DNA of 64,000 nt from Lactuca virosa (GCA_928212115.1 CAKMRJ010000001.1:368116769-368180768); one strand, 5' to 3'; positions 32,208 through 45,578 are shown, counted from the stretch's first letter. The notes: generated by a model from the letters alone, not told the origin. A program made the numbers and translations.

Positions 32208-35200
32208 TCATGACACTTCTTGTAGTGCAAGATTCAACTCGTGTGCTGACTTGGTAATCGATCCCCCCCTTCTAAAAAAAATCAAAAAGAGATCGTATTT
32301 AGATGCCTTTTTTTTTTTTTAATATTTTCATTGGAAAAATTGAAAAATAAAGTGAAAACAGACCTAGTTAGAGGCTGCAAGCAACGCTTGACCTTTTCAA
32401 GCTCCACGTAACAGAGGTTGCAACGCTCCAGCCTGGCACCCAACATTTTATCAATACAAATATTTAATTTCAGAAAATGACGTTAAATCAGTTTCAATTA
32501 AGATTTGAAGAAGACACCTTTGTTCTGCTTCTATATCAACACCAACAGAGGCTGATGCTTGTAAAGATGAATATATGACTGAACCAAATGTCCTCACCAG
32601 CTTTAGCAGCAATTCTAGTGATAATCCTTGATGCCTAAATTCATCAACCATGATTAAGTTAAATACTACACTTTTACATCATATCATTGTAAAATTTTGA
32701 GGTAATTTGCTCAATCGCATACTTATCCATGTCGCTTTCAAGGAGGTTTGTGAGGAGAGGTAGTAGACAAGAACAAATATCCAATGTGATGGTGTCCATT
32801 TTTTCTGTCAAAAGACTGACTATATCTGCAGTCACCTGAATTGTAATAAAAAGAAGATTGGGAGTCAAGACTAAAAGAATCAATCACCAAGAGATGCATG
32901 CAATAAGAAGAGATTTTTTTTTTTTTTACTCACAGAATGATCAGCCATCCTCTCCATTGCTCTAATTGCTGCTTTAATATCATTCCTATCCCAGCATCTA
33001 TGGATCATCTGCAGATAACAAGAGAAAAAGTATATAAACTTTTCCAATAGCATAACTAACTTGGATCTTAAGGAAAAAAAAAAACAATGAGAATAAAGAA
33101 AAACCTGTAGTTTTGCTAGACGAGACTGCATTGAAGATACGAATTGATCATGCCGTCCCATTATATCTACAATAGCATCCTCCTCTGTGAAAGGTTCTGT
33201 TTCCTTTGCACTAGATTCAGATAACTGTTTCTGCATAGATTCATATACAATAGCAGAAGAAAAATCAGGATTATCTTTTTGTTTATAATGAAAACCGAGT
33301 GTCTGGAGGAATGAGTATAAAAGTATCTACAACTAGTGTCATACCACAGACACAGGATTTGGCAGTGTGTTGACAGCAGAGACAGAGACGCTATCAGAGA
33401 GGCTTCTGGAAGGAAGAGTGTCATGATAAGGTGGTCTTTCTTTTCTGTCCCAAGTAGAAACAAGTGTGCGTGTTCTTCCTGAATATATAATATATAGAGA
33501 GAGTTTAATATTCTTCATTCATGTTGTTGATTGTGTAAGAACAGGAAGGAATCAGGAAGAAGAAGAACGGGTATTATATTTATACCTCTTCGTTTGCTTT
33601 CCATAGAATAATTATCTCTATGTGGTCGTTGTAGGCGTCCTTCATCTGCAACAATTGCCATAAGAATAAATAATGATATATACTTTTGGTATATTTGTGA
33701 ATTGAGAAATCATCAACTCAACGTAAAGCAATATATTATAAGAATGAGAACTTATAAGTTAACATGTTAAGTTGAAAAAGAAATAAAAGGTGACATCTTG
33801 ACCAGAGGGTCCGCTTGATAAGTTACAATTTCAAAAGACTTAGAAATTTCAGGATAACAAATAACTAGTCTAAATTTTGAAAATTGGGGTTCTGTTTCAT
33901 ATAATCCTAACTGCAAAAAGGTCTTTCTTTTCAGATACATAAGGGTGTTTCTTTCTGGGTCTGGGTGTTCTCTGTTTTGTTGCAAAGTTTGACATGGGTG
34001 TCTTGAATTTTGATAAGAAAGCTATGTGTAGTGAGAACATGAATCTTTCTTATTTGGGTGTTCACTGTTATGTGGCAGAGATAGACCTAAATTGGAAAAT
34101 TGTAGTCAAGATAAGAGCTATGGAACCTCAATTTTAAATCAGTATGGGTGTTATATGATTTCAGGGTTTTTGTGGCAAAGATTGACCTAAATTAATTTGG
34201 ATGTTTTGTGGCAAAAATCAACTTGGGTCTTTTGTGGGAAAGAAGTAGAACAACCTACATTGATTTGGATATTCTTTGTGTATAGAGTTAATTCAGTCTC
34301 TACACAACTTTGGCTGCTTATCATTCTTTCTTAGAAAAACATGTATGCTAAACTACTACAGCAATTTCAAAACTACAGATAAACAGTCATTTGGTCATAA
34401 CATTTCTTTGTTGGTGACATGTCATAACACTACATCTACATCATGAGAGTCAAATACATGATCTGAGAGATAAATTGATGGCTTTGTTTCGAAGGAACAC
34501 ATTTTAATAGTGATCCAATAAAAAAAAATGTTGGCATGAGCAACAATATAAACATAACATTTTAATAGAGAATTAAATACGTACAGATTTCAGGCTGGTA
34601 ACTCGGAAGTGATTCTGTCACTACATTTTGTTCAGCCTTTCCAGAAACAGAGCTCCTGTCATCTTCAAAACTTGTCTCCTTTGCAGGAATCCCAAAACCA
34701 GACTCTTTCATTGAAGTAAAACCACTTCTATCAGCAACTCGACTTGACTCAGTGTCACTTAAATCACTCACAGAATGTCCAGAAGCTAATGGCTTCTCTC
34801 CTTCATCCTTTACATTCGAGAACTTTCTAGAATCAGATGTTTTCGACAGTACCATTGTTGGCATTAATCTTCCAGAAATACCCTCTCTTCTTAACTCACC
34901 ACTCTGTTCTGACCTACTGTTGTTTCTAGGCACAATTACAGGAGCAACATCTAACCTATTGAAAGTTGACACATTTTGTGATGACTGGTTCTTTGTAACA
35001 CTTCTTTTTGAAGTTGCAGGTGCACTTGGAACAGTAACTGAAGCAGGTGGACTGATCTTTTGGACAACATTTGGATACATCTTTTGAGAAATAGCAGGTG
35101 CATTTCCCGTAGCTTCATTACATACACATTATAGATAAGAATATAAGATAAATATTATATTTATAATCATTGAGAATTGAGATACAACATAGAAGATAAA

Positions 35201-37286
35201 AAAAGCATACATGAAAAGGTTTTGGAATCTTTGTTAGTTTGTTCTGAGTTTTGAGTAACTGAAAGCCTCCCCAATGATTTTGGCTCCTTCATTGAATCTG
35301 AACTTTGTGAAATTGAAAGCCTGTTCAAACTTGACTTTGAAGGATTATCAGACAGAATCGAAAGGTTGCCACTTTGTTCTTGCTGACCATTTATCTTGGG
35401 AATGCTATATGGTTCAATTCTCTGGATTGATATATAAAGATTGCACAAGAAACATTAATACAATATAAGAAAAAGAATAGCTGAAAATTGGAAGAATGTA
35501 GAAAGTTATATTATTACCGAGACATCTACAACCCAAACTCCTACACAGCTTTGATTGTAGGAACAACCTAGAAGCTTTCCTTCATGCATATTAAGATCTG
35601 ACAATTTTGACCATCCTACATCCACTGCATCATGAGTTCTGATTGGTTCCCATGAGAAGACTTTTAGACTCTCATGTAAACCACATAGAAGGGTTCTCCC
35701 ATCAGGATTAAATGTCATACAACGTACACCACTAGTCTGAAATATAAAAACATAATAAACAAATGTGGATAAAAAGGACAATGTGCAATGAAAAGTTAAA
35801 GTAGATTAGTTCCATTTTGGCATCTCTATTATGTGGGTCCCATATATACAAATCCTCAAGGTTGAAAATGGGACCTACAAGATGGAAAATGAAAATGGAA
35901 TCAAGTTTTGAAATAGTCTTGACCAAATTGACCCTAAAGTATTTTACCTCTGGACCAGCAGAACCTATGAGTTCCAAAGTCTCAAGGTCCCAGAATTTAA
36001 CAGTTTTATCAGCAGATCCTGAAAGATAAGAATGCAAACAAAGGAAATTGATAAACTTTGAAAACAAAATACTATTTTGTAAAAGAATATGTGAATCAAT
36101 GTTTGCAGCATAAGGTCTAACCTGTAGCAAGCAAGAACTCATGTGGATGAAAATCTATGCATTGAACCTGGCCTTCATGAAACTTGAAATCATGTAAAAG
36201 CTTTCCAGCAGTTAAATCCCATAGCTGTAAAAACAGTCAAATATTGCAGACATCAAACTACCATAGTTCCAATTTACAAACAAAGTGACATTTTTTTCAT
36301 AATAAAAAATAAATTATGTTACCTTCACACTGTTGTCTTCTCCACCAGATACCACCCAACGACCATCTGGTGTAAATCTTATTGCATTGACCCCACGTGT
36401 ATGACCCTTGTAAGTATGTATACATCCTTTTCTTCTTATGTCCCATATTTTTAGATTTGTGTCCAAAGATCCAGAAGCAAAAAACTCCCCAAATGGATGG
36501 AAATCCAAGGATATGCAATTTGATCGATGACCAGTAAGAGTGCGAACAACTATGAGGAATAAATTAGAGCACATTATTTACCATAATGCAGAAAATGGAC
36601 AATGAAGTAAAAAGTTATATAGTAACTAGTAAGCATACTTTTTGCCTCTTCTAAATCCCACAACTTAATTGTACCACTTGCTGCTCCAGCAGCTACTAAC
36701 ACTTCAGACGAATCAAAGCTGACAGAATCAATTCCACTTGAATGCCCAGACAAACTCTGTGACAAGAATTGCGTTTTGTATTATGTTTTAAGGAAAAGGG
36801 TATTTTCATTGTAGAAACAAAGAAAGCAAACTGTTAAAAGTGGAATTGGGTAGTTTACCAGTATGGCATTTGGTTTGCCAATAGCCCATAGATTAACTTT
36901 GTGATCTTCTCCTCCAGTAACAAGAACTCTTGAAGATTTCCTACCAATCTTGAGGCAATTCACACTCGAAGTATGAGCTACAAATTCCTCTATAAATCAA
37001 ATTAAGTCAAGTTTACCAATCGTATTCATCATTAGATTCAAAGCAAGCCCATTTGGCATTTGAAATCGCAGGCACACATTTAGTATGTACAGATCGGTTG
37101 CACTTCCCTAGATCAAAAAAAAGTAGGCCTACAAAGGGATTTAGTTCGTTGTTCACTAATCCGCTACATATATTATCAGTTATGATTCGATACTACAAGA
37201 AAAATACAGAAGTATAGAATAGAACGTAAAGAAAATAAATGTAGTAAAAGGATACGTAGCTTATAAGCACGCTTTGTGGTCGCCAT
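32208..37286 (-). CDS. KTN80: katanin p80 WD40-repeat regulatory subunit
   Basis: Regulatory subunit that targets the p60 katanin ATPase to microtubule crossovers and branch points for severing at the cortex. Seventeen exons (minus): 37286-37256, 36989-36859, 36756-36639, 36549-36323, 36224-36122, 36018-35948, 35736-35518, 35421-35211, 35112-34585, 33645-33586, 33478-33345, 33230-33105, 33008-32934, 32835-32723, 32634-32518, 32432-32364, 32271-32208. All GT-AG; 2397 nt, 798 aa. Residues 1-300 are WD40 repeats (TGGEDHKVNLWA, AGAASGTIKLWDLEE, SGSLDTNLKIWD, SGGEDNSVKLWD, SADKTVKFWDLE). Residues 300-610 are a Ser-rich disordered linker. Residues 611-798 form the con80 domain that binds p60 (EEDAIVDIMGRHDQFVSSMQ, WDRNDIKAAIRAMERM, LCYVELEKVKRCLQPL), ending NLALQEVS. 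Start MATTKRAYKLQEF is the family's usual start. Confidence 0.97.
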
Positions 37287-38002
37287 GAGAGACTCTCAAG
37301 AATCTGATGAAAACGCAGAAAACCCTAGAACACAATCATTAACCGTTGCTTTCAAAATACCCAGATCTCCATATCCATCCACATTTTCTGGGTATTCCGA
37401 ACTTCCCCTTTTTGAAAAGATAAAAGATCTCAAACCCTAGAACCAAATAATGCCAGTTGGCTCTCGTTTGAACAAAACCCCTACTGACAACTCAAAATTC
37501 TGTGGAAGAAGAACAAAAAGCTACAAGATTCCCCTTTCAGAAGAGAAGAAGCGAAGCCATTCCCATTTCCATTCAAATTTGTGAAGAAAGAAAAGAAAAT
37601 AAGGAGGGAGGGAGGGAGAAGGAGCTTTCAAGTTTTTTCAAGATCTCTGAAACCCCATTTCAACTTCAGTTGATTTAATTTGTTTTTAAGAAAAATTTTA
37701 CTACTACAATTGAGATGTCTTTTTTACTACCTACCTACCTTATTAGTTTCATGAGCAATGAGAGGGAAAACCACTCAAATGAATGCATATCATGCTTATG
37801 CTTTTGCAGCCGACCCCACTGTAATATAAAGGGATCACGATATTGCCTTCTTCTTATTTCACTTTTATGGTTTTAACAAGGTCACCTCCAATTCCAAACC
37901 TTATGGTTGATGGCTACCTGCACCCAAACATGGAATTGACTTGGTGTTATTACCATAAAGACTAGAACTTTGTTCCCTCTACTTTACAAAAGACCAAGTT
38001 TT
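37287..38002. other. upstream region of KTN80
   Basis: Probably holds the katanin promoter and 5' leader (minus strand); a GGGA-rich run lies at about 37602-37624. No gene seen. Confidence 0.45.
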
Positions 38003-38262
38003 ACTAAATTTTCACCACAAATAAATTAATTGAACATATAAAGATATTCCACTTTAATTTAGGATTGAATAACTTAAAAAAATCACAACTAATATAACAA
38101 TATTATTATTTTTTTATTAAAAATACATAACACACTAAATTTTCACCACAATAAATTAATTGAACATATAAAGATATTCTACTTTAATTTAGGATTGAAT
38201 AACTTAAAAAAAATCACAATTAATATAACAATATTATTATTTTTTATTAAAAATACATATAA
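38003..38262. repeat. tandem direct duplication, period 131 bp
   Basis: ACTAAATTTTCACCACAA at 38003 recurs at 38134, and the following roughly 128 bp (TTAATTGAACATATAAAGAT, TTTAGGATTGAATAACTT, AATATAACAATATTATTA) repeat with a few differences. No coding content. Confidence 0.92.
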
Positions 38263-39589
38263 CCCGGAAAACTTCATATATGTCTTTGTTAAATATTAGG
38301 ATTAAGATATCATATTTTCTACCAAATTTCTAAATATTATGTTTGCTCGTCCGACACAAATCTTTAATTTAATGTTTTATAATTATTTTAAGTTTCCATA
38401 CTTCAAATTTAAAATATCATATATATACTTAAGCATAAACTTTTATAATATTATCATTACCTATTAGAGAGACTCATTTCGATGATACTTGATTTTTTAT
38501 TTTATTATTTTTTTTTAAAGTAAAAATATCTAACTTTAACAAATCATGCCATATGCGTCAAAAGTTATATTTGTTTAGAAATCATAAATAACTAACAAAA
38601 TTACTAATCGGCCCAACTTGAGATGGCCCATGATGACTCATGCTACAGACTTATTGTTTTATAAAATTTAAATACGTCTTATCATGTTATCTCCGGGCCG
38701 ACGTGTTAATCTTAATTCTGCCAGATCTATGCTTAACTATATATTAGCGTTTTTTAGTTAGCTAATTGTATCACCGACAGAAATTGATACAAGAAGCCAC
38801 ATTTATTTTTTATTATTGTATATTAGTGTTTTGTTGTACATTAATTCAATTATGCTTTTCTGGAAAATATCAAATCAATAATGGTACATGTAATAACGCC
38901 TTATGTACTGTGTACATTAGAGTTTATTATTATTGGCTCAATTACCTTGTAGTGACATAACACAAAATAGTTTTACCTCACTTACCATATGGTATGAGAC
39001 ATTGAGAATAAAGAAATATTTTTAATTTTTTACCCTATCAAGCATCAACAACGACAAAGATAGGAGTGTGGAAGTAAAAATTTTATGATATTTTGAAAGT
39101 TTGTGAAAGGTATACATGATATTTTAAACTTCAATTTATAAGAGATGTATAACAATCAATTGATAAGAAATTAAAATGATTATAAAATATTTTAAAATAT
39201 TAAAGATAAGGATTTGAGCAAATATGATATTATGAAAGTTTATGAAGGATAATTATGATATTTAAGAGTTATACAGGACAAATATGATATTTTGATATTT
39301 AATAATGACATATTCAAAATTCTCTATGTGTAATAATATGTTTGATTAACTTGGCATCTTACCCCATGTCATTTCATTGGTGATTTGCTTGAAGTAACCT
39401 ACACAACTTACACCTTGTGTTTGCACACCCATCAACATTGTTGTGGTCGTGTCTCGTCCAATCATTATTTCCCTAAGCATTCTACTTTCATTATAGGCAA
39501 TTAGTTTTCATCTAGGCATTGTACTTTCATGTACAATCTGTAATGTCTATTTTACGTTTAAGTAATGCCTCTTGTTCATTTCCAAAATA
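38263..39589. other. AT-rich intergenic DNA
   Basis: No gene or element end recognised. The phrase ATATGATATTTTGAAAG and variants recur between 39080 and 39300. Confidence 0.4.
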
Positions 39590-40992
39590 TTAATAATTAT
39601 TCTGAAGGTAGTATTTCATGAGTTTTGCCTGAGATCGGCGGGGCGTGGATGAGGGACAAATGTGGGAGGTGGAGGTTGTGTGTTGGATGATGGTGGACGT
39701 GGGAGATGTATGTTTAACCGAGAGTTGTGGGTCAGTAGGAGTGGGTGATCGATGTCTATCAGGCATCTCGTGAGGAGATACCATCAAGGTGTATGGAGAG
39801 GAGGATAAGATCGGAGAAGATGTTGATGTATTGGTTTTGGCGAATGGAAAGGAGGATTCATTAAAACGGACATGACGGGCAATATAGATTCGTTCAAATG
39901 ATAAGTCAAGATAGATACATGGAGTGGACCTAAAATCCATTTTGTGAGAATTGTATGGGCGTAGATACAGAAAACAAAGACAACCAAACAATAATAGGAA
40001 TGAGTAATCAGGAGGACGTTTGAAGATATGTTGAAAGGGAGATATTTTTTGAGATGTGTGAAAGGGCATGCGATTGATAAGATAAAATAGCAGTTTCAAA
40101 AGCAAAGTGCCAGAAGCACTGAGGTGTGTTAGATTGAGCCACAAGAGTAAGATTGGTTTCGACGACATGTCTATGACGTCGTTCAACAAAGCCATTTTGA
40201 GCACTCGTGTGTGGACAAGAACGTTGATAAATAATGCCTAAATTGGTAAAGAGATTGGATAGGGAGCGAAATTCTCCACCCCAGTCCATTTGAACGCGCT
40301 TAAGTTTTGTGGAAAATTGTCTTTCAACCATAGTGATAAAATTTTGAAAGAGACTGAATACATCAGATTTTTAAGACATATGAAAGAACCATATATAACG
40401 AGAATGATGATTAATGCATAATAAAAAAAATAACGATGACCATTATAGGAAAGATAAAGGTAAATGTAATTATGAAGATTTTCCAAGTTGACATGACGAA
40501 AAAAAACTAGAAACATACTTGTTTGTAACAGGAAGTGAAAAAACTAGAAACATAAAATTTAAAAGACTCTTATGAGGATGTCCAAGTCGTTGATTCCATG
40601 TGACAGGAGATGCATGAGCTGCAGAGAAAGCAACATGAGAAGAAGACTTGGACTTGAACGACTGAAGCTTGAGCTTGTAGAGACCCTTTTCATTGGGGCC
40701 CGTGAGAAGGATAGTATGTGTAGACGCGTCCTTAATAGCAAAAAAAGAAGAGTGAAACTCAAAGAAGACATTGTTATCTAAACATAACTTTTGAACAGAA
40801 AGAAGTTGTTTTGTAATGCGTGAAACGTGTAAGATGTTTGTAAGTTGAAAAGTTTTATTGGGTGAGAAAATACGAGAAGAATCAATATTGAGAATAGGAA
40901 GACCTTTACCGTCACCAATGTGTAGATTGTCATTACCCTGGTATGTGCGAGAATCATCCATACTGGCAAGATCAGACTTGATGTGAGCATTT
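39590..40992 (-). pseudogene. Ty1/copia Pol fragment (protease end, GAG-pre-integrase, integrase)
   Basis: Minus-strand relic. From the right: the end of the protease region (SDLASMDDSRTYQ, HIGDGKGLPI, TNILHVSRITKQLLSVQKL); the GAG-pre-integrase block (GLYKLKL, WNQRLGHPHKSLL); then the integrase core in shifted frames (KRVQMDWGGEFRSLSNLF, TSAQNGFVERRHRHVVE, FKRPPDYSFLLLFGCLCF). Frame changes occur near 40470-40560, near 40240 and near 40070. RT and RNase H are absent, as are both LTRs. It is cut on the right by LTR-like sequence from 40993. Confidence 0.85.
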
Positions 40993-41808
40993 GTGACATC
41001 CCCAATTTCACGGTCAGAAAAGACCGATTTATTTATGCTTATTTAAAATCATAGTATCATTTTTAAAGAATAATATTGCGGAATTTGTTCTCAAACACAT
41101 GATAATGATATTATCAAAACATTCCCGAAGAAATGTATTTTTTTTATTTATATTTAAAACGCTGGGATGTCATCATTAATACAGTACATAAGCATAAACG
41201 AAAATTATACAGGCCTCACACTAGTTTATCTAAACTATTGGCCTATAAGCATCCATAAATTGCTCGACACAACATCACACTTGTGCTCTCTGGTCACTAC
41301 CTGTAATACAAGAAAACTGAGTGGGTCAAACTTGGGGGCCTGGTTAGCACATAGGGTTTTCAACCCACAATAATTATATTCTTTTAATTATATATCAAAC
41401 ATTCAACCCGATTACTCATTCTCGTTATCCTCATTTTCTGTCGCTAAAGCATCTAATTTTTAGGGACCTATCCTAGTGATTATCTTCGGGATAGGAAATA
41501 ATGATCAGGGGATTCCTTAGCACTATATGTCAATAAGGCAACCATGGTGTAACAACTGGTAAAAATTGGTCAGAGTTCGGCGATCAAACCATCGTGAACC
41601 GCTAGTCATATTAGGGATAAGTATAGCCTGATCAACTATATTTATTCAGAATATGACCAACATGTGTTCGGGAGTGATCATAGCGGGAAATGAATCCAAA
41701 AGCCTACCTCCCTCTCCAATAACTCTAGGAACCCAAAATCTAAATAATTAAAATATACTATAGGAATAACCAAAACATGATTTATTTACGCACTCTCGTG
41801 CACTCAGT
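40993..41808 (-). repeat. LTR-like remnant of another retroelement
   Basis: Begins TGACATCCCCAATTT and has the composition and the poly(A)-region-like block CTGTAATACAAGAAAACTGAG seen in gypsy LTRs of this window, but it does not match the LTR at 51065-54215. The right end is lost where gag sequence starts at about 41809. Family uncertain. Confidence 0.45.
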
Positions 41809-42786
41809 ATGGCTGGTTTCGACCACCCCGGAGATCCTTATTTTCCCAATCAGGGAAATAACGGATGGATAGAAGAGTCTGATGAGGAATCTGAAGAAAA
41901 CCCCGAAGGAGGCCCTGCCATGGGTCAGGAAGTGGGACCCGAAGTGGAACCGGAAGAATATGTGGTAACTGATTACGAATATGGTGAATCTGACCAGGAG
42001 TTAGATGAAGGGAAGGACGTTGAGGAGGCACGCAGTGAACCCCACCTATTGAAAGCCCTATCAGATCCACGCACGGTTCAGAAGGGTGATACAGACCATC
42101 TACGCTCTCTCGAGGAAGAAATAACCAGTCTCAAGCGTCAACTCTTTGCGGCCGAAGCAAGGGCTGTACGAGCCGAGCAAAGAGTAGAGGTAATCACCCA
42201 AGAGGCAAATGCAACTTCCACCATCATAGGGAGTGCAGAGAGATAAATTGCACAAGGTGCAACCGGAAGGGCCATACAACAAAGTATTGTAGGGCTCAGC
42301 TTCAACAGAACCAGATGACAAACAACAACAACAACAACTACAACAATAACAACAACACCGATGTTGGAGCCAGTTATACCTGTTACGGATGTGGGAAAAC
42401 CGGGAATTTCAGGCGAAACTGCCCCAACGTGAACAATCAGGGGGCAGGAGCAACAGGGAGAGTGCTGACAATGGGTCAGGGTGAAGCAGTGCAGGACCCA
42501 GCCGTTGTCACTGGTACGTTCCTACTTAACAACTCGTATGCATGCATCTTATTTGATAGTGGGGCGGAACGAAGTTTTGTTAGTAATAAATTCAAACACT
42601 TGCTAAATCAACAATCCCAGAAGCTCAACGAAGCCTTTACGGTGGAAATGGCTAATGGGAAAACGAAAACAACCAAAGATATCTATACAGGATTACGTTA
42701 ACACTAAACAACCACTCCTTCCAAATAAATTTGATGCCAATAAATATTAGGAGTTTTGATGCGATCATCGGCATGGATTGGTTAAG
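41809..42786 (+). pseudogene. gypsy Gag and start of protease, internally deleted and frameshifted
   Basis: The first open part (41809-42246) is acidic (EESDEESEENPEGG, YEYGESDQELDEGKDVEE), then coiled-coil-like (LEEEITSLKRQLFAAEARAV). The capsid core expected between this and the zinc knuckles is missing. The frame shifts near 42240 into CTRCNRKGHTTKYC, an Asn-rich run, and CYGCGKTGNFRRNC. Protease follows with ACILFDSGAERSFVS. A one-base frame change near 42690-42695 leads to NHSFQINLMPINIRSFDAII and GMDWLS, where the inserted element splits the gene. Confidence 0.85.
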
Positions 42787-43222
42787 TGTAAGTCCCCAAT
42801 CTGCTTGTGTATCAATCAGATCCGTTTGATGGTGCGGAATCCCAATCAAACAGATGATGCCAGATCAAATGAAGAAGAAGGAGAAGAAGAATAACTTGAA
42901 TCTATGATGTATTGAAGATATGAATGAAGATCCTTACAATAGATTCACACACACTCTCTTCTTCTCTCTTGTTTCTCTCTCTAGAACACCTTGGAATACA
43001 CACACTTAAGCTCCCCTCCACTCATGCATTCACACCAATCCTCACCCCTTACACCTATATTTATAGGAAGACGGACCGTAAACCTGATTACGGTCAGGCA
43101 GACCGTAAACAGGTTTACGGTCACAACAGACCGTAAACACCCTGGCCGTAAACGAAACCGTAAACACTGAAAAATACATTTTCTTAGAAAAGTAAAGTAT
43201 AAACCATAATTTTGACCCAACA
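42787..43222 (-). repeat. left (3') LTR of the gag-only element
   Basis: 436 bp, TGTAAGTCCCC...GACCCAACA. Contains six GACCGTAAAC-type motifs in both orientations at about 43073-43167. Confidence 0.95.
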
Positions 43223-43235
43223 ATATCCCCCTTGG

Positions 43236-45129
43236 TTTATAGCTTTCTTTTTTAACAGACCCAACAAACTCCCCCTAAAAAGTAGCTGGCTTTTCTTGTT
43301 AATCTTCATCGGGAGCTTGGCTTCAACATTAATCTTCAATTTTCTTCACAGCTTTAAGATGAAGTTGATGAATCTTCAATGAATGACTTCATCTTGAGCA
43401 GTTGGTCTTCAAAAATTGACATTAAACACACATTGGGTGAGGAGGCTTCTTGAAAAGATTCTTGAAAGATAGCTCTTTCAGCTTGAGAATCTTCAGAGAG
43501 AACAAATCTTCTGAATCACTTCAGCAGGTTTATAGATAACAGCAAATTGATTGAGGAGGCTTCAATGCAATCTGTCACATAATCTTCAAGTCAGCTTCAC
43601 CTTGCTTCTGGGGTTGAAGGATTGAATGTTGAAAGAATAATCTTCATTTCTTGCTCCTTCGAATGAGAATTCTTCGATGCTCACGGATGAAGCTTCTGCT
43701 CAGAAATCTCAATACAGACTCCATGAGTCTCATCTACATCTGAATTCATTTTTCAAGACAAAACAAAACTAAAAGAAAACTTTAGCACACACTATTTTTG
43801 GGTTTTTCATATTTACTGAAAAAATAAAACAGAAACAAAAATATTTTTGGATTTTTGGATTTTTCTGAACAAGAAATAACACTATTTTTGGATTTTTTTT
43901 AATTTTCTGATTTTTGTTTGATTTTTGAATTTTTTTTTTAATTCTCCCCCTAAATTTGTGCATAGAGAAAAACTATGAACAAATTTAACAAAAACAAAAA
44001 TATTTGGGATCAAAGTTGTGAGACAGCCTGAACTTGTTTATCAGTACCTTCACCTTTATGAATAGATTTGGTCAATTGCCGGTATTGTGGTCCACTTAAA
44101 CACGAAGAATATTGACAAACTTTTCTAAATAAACCATTTAGCTGACGACGACCACGGGTATTGTTGTCCACTTAAATTAAGCAGCGCGATCTACAGACAA
44201 CCTCTAAATGATTCAATTTTAGTTGCATTAGAACGTGTTCCCCACTTCCCGATATACCCTGGTTATCAAGAACTTCCTAAGGACTCCTTACTTTAGGTGA
44301 GTAAACAATTATTAAGGAGGAAGTTAGATTTAGAAATAGGTGCATATGTTGTGTCCCAGGTCGGATCTCTTTCAATCACGTAGAGGGGACAACATATGGC
44401 TAACTAGGATAGAGGGATTGAGAGGTAGAATATTGCATATGTTGTGTCCCAGGTCGGATCTTCCGATCACGCAGAGGGGACAACATATGGCTAACAGATA
44501 GAAATAGTTTCATAGATAAGAAGGTGTGTAGAAATAGAGTTGCATATGTTGCATTCCAGGTCGGATCTTCCAATCACGCAGAGGAAGCAACATATGACTA
44601 ACAGATAGAAAGCAAGAAAATAATTTCCTACATACCTACTTTATCAGAACCCCCCAGTCGCCCTATCAGAACCAGAATTAAGGACATAAGTCCGTACATC
44701 AAGGAAAATTCGAACCACTGTTCTAGATGCGTATTAATTTAGTGTATCCCGTAGGTTCCCGTGTTTATCTCACTGCTCAATCTACCCGAGCGTCGTATGG
44801 TCAGTCCAAACAATTCTATCTAAATCCACACTTTCAAATCCTTCGTGCCTACCAGCACATTGATCACAGAGTCTAGACAATTCAGATTTAGTCTTTTACA
44901 CATGTTTTAGACTGCCCGTTATCACTTTCTTGATATCACTTCCCAATAATAACTACTAACGAAAAACTATTAAGAAAATGAAAAATTGTCTTTAAAACGA
45001 ATCAGAGTAAGATAAACTCAGGAGTATAGAGAAGAAAACGCAAAACGTAATTCACCGATTGAATTTGCATCCAGAAGGTCTGAGAACAACACGCATAATC
45101 TCAGAACAGATCCGAAAATTCTTCATGTC
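43236..45129. other. non-coding 3' interior of the gag-only element
   Basis: About 1.9 kb without a supported frame. 43770-43950 is a T-rich ATTTTTGGATTTTT tract. 44342-44597 holds three hairpin repeats. GTGGTCCACTTAA / GTTGTCCACTTAA occur about 73 bp apart at 44090 and 44163. Confidence 0.7.
44342..44597 (+). repeat. three copies of a roughly 58 bp hairpin
   Basis: Copies at 44342-44399, 44434-44492 and 44541-44597. Each starts CATATGTTG and ends CAACATATG (10 bp outer stem), contains CAGGTCGGATCT in the loop side, and has a second short stem next to a one-base bulge. In copy 3 both arms changed together. Spacing between copies is 35-50 bp. Confidence 0.9.
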
Positions 45130-45330
45130 ATTAAGCACTAACCCCATTTGTGATCTCTTCCTTTCCTCCTTTCCCACAAAAGGACACATACTCTCAAACA
45201 AAGGTCTGAATGTTGTACAGTTGAGAGATGTCCCATATCATGTGCCTGGAACAGCCACTACTAACAAACCGAAGTCTGATGATATGCCTCCATAGCTGCT
45301 CCGACACAGAGCGGGATCAGTTGGTCTTTG
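45130..45330 (-). pseudogene. relic of a copia protease start
   Basis: On the minus strand SGCSRHM followed by DISQLYN and SFCGKGGKEEITNG matches the start of copia Pol (a DSGCSRHMTGD-like active site and the block after it). A stop and loss of frame follow almost at once, and no further Pol is present. This assigns the element to Ty1/copia. Confidence 0.75.
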
Positions 45331-45578
45331 GAACCCAGTCCATTTTGAAACTGGGTTGACCTTTTTCATCCTTGCACGGTACTCTCTCCCATGACATATC
45401 TTGCTTATCACAAACAGAAGATGTGGAAATATTAGAATCATTAAGTGATTTGGGAGATTGAACCTTTGGTACCCATCTTTAGTTGGGTTTAACCCATTTT
45501 TCTTTTTCGAGCGGATGGGTGCCTTGGCACTTGATTTTGAACTTGAAGCTGGCCGTTGAGATGACTTTGATTTTGGCT

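Noticed and set aside
40993..41808. 5' LTR of the gypsy element at 41809-54215
   Set aside because: Its sequence does not match the 3' LTR at 51065-54215 and no primer-binding site lies between it and gag.
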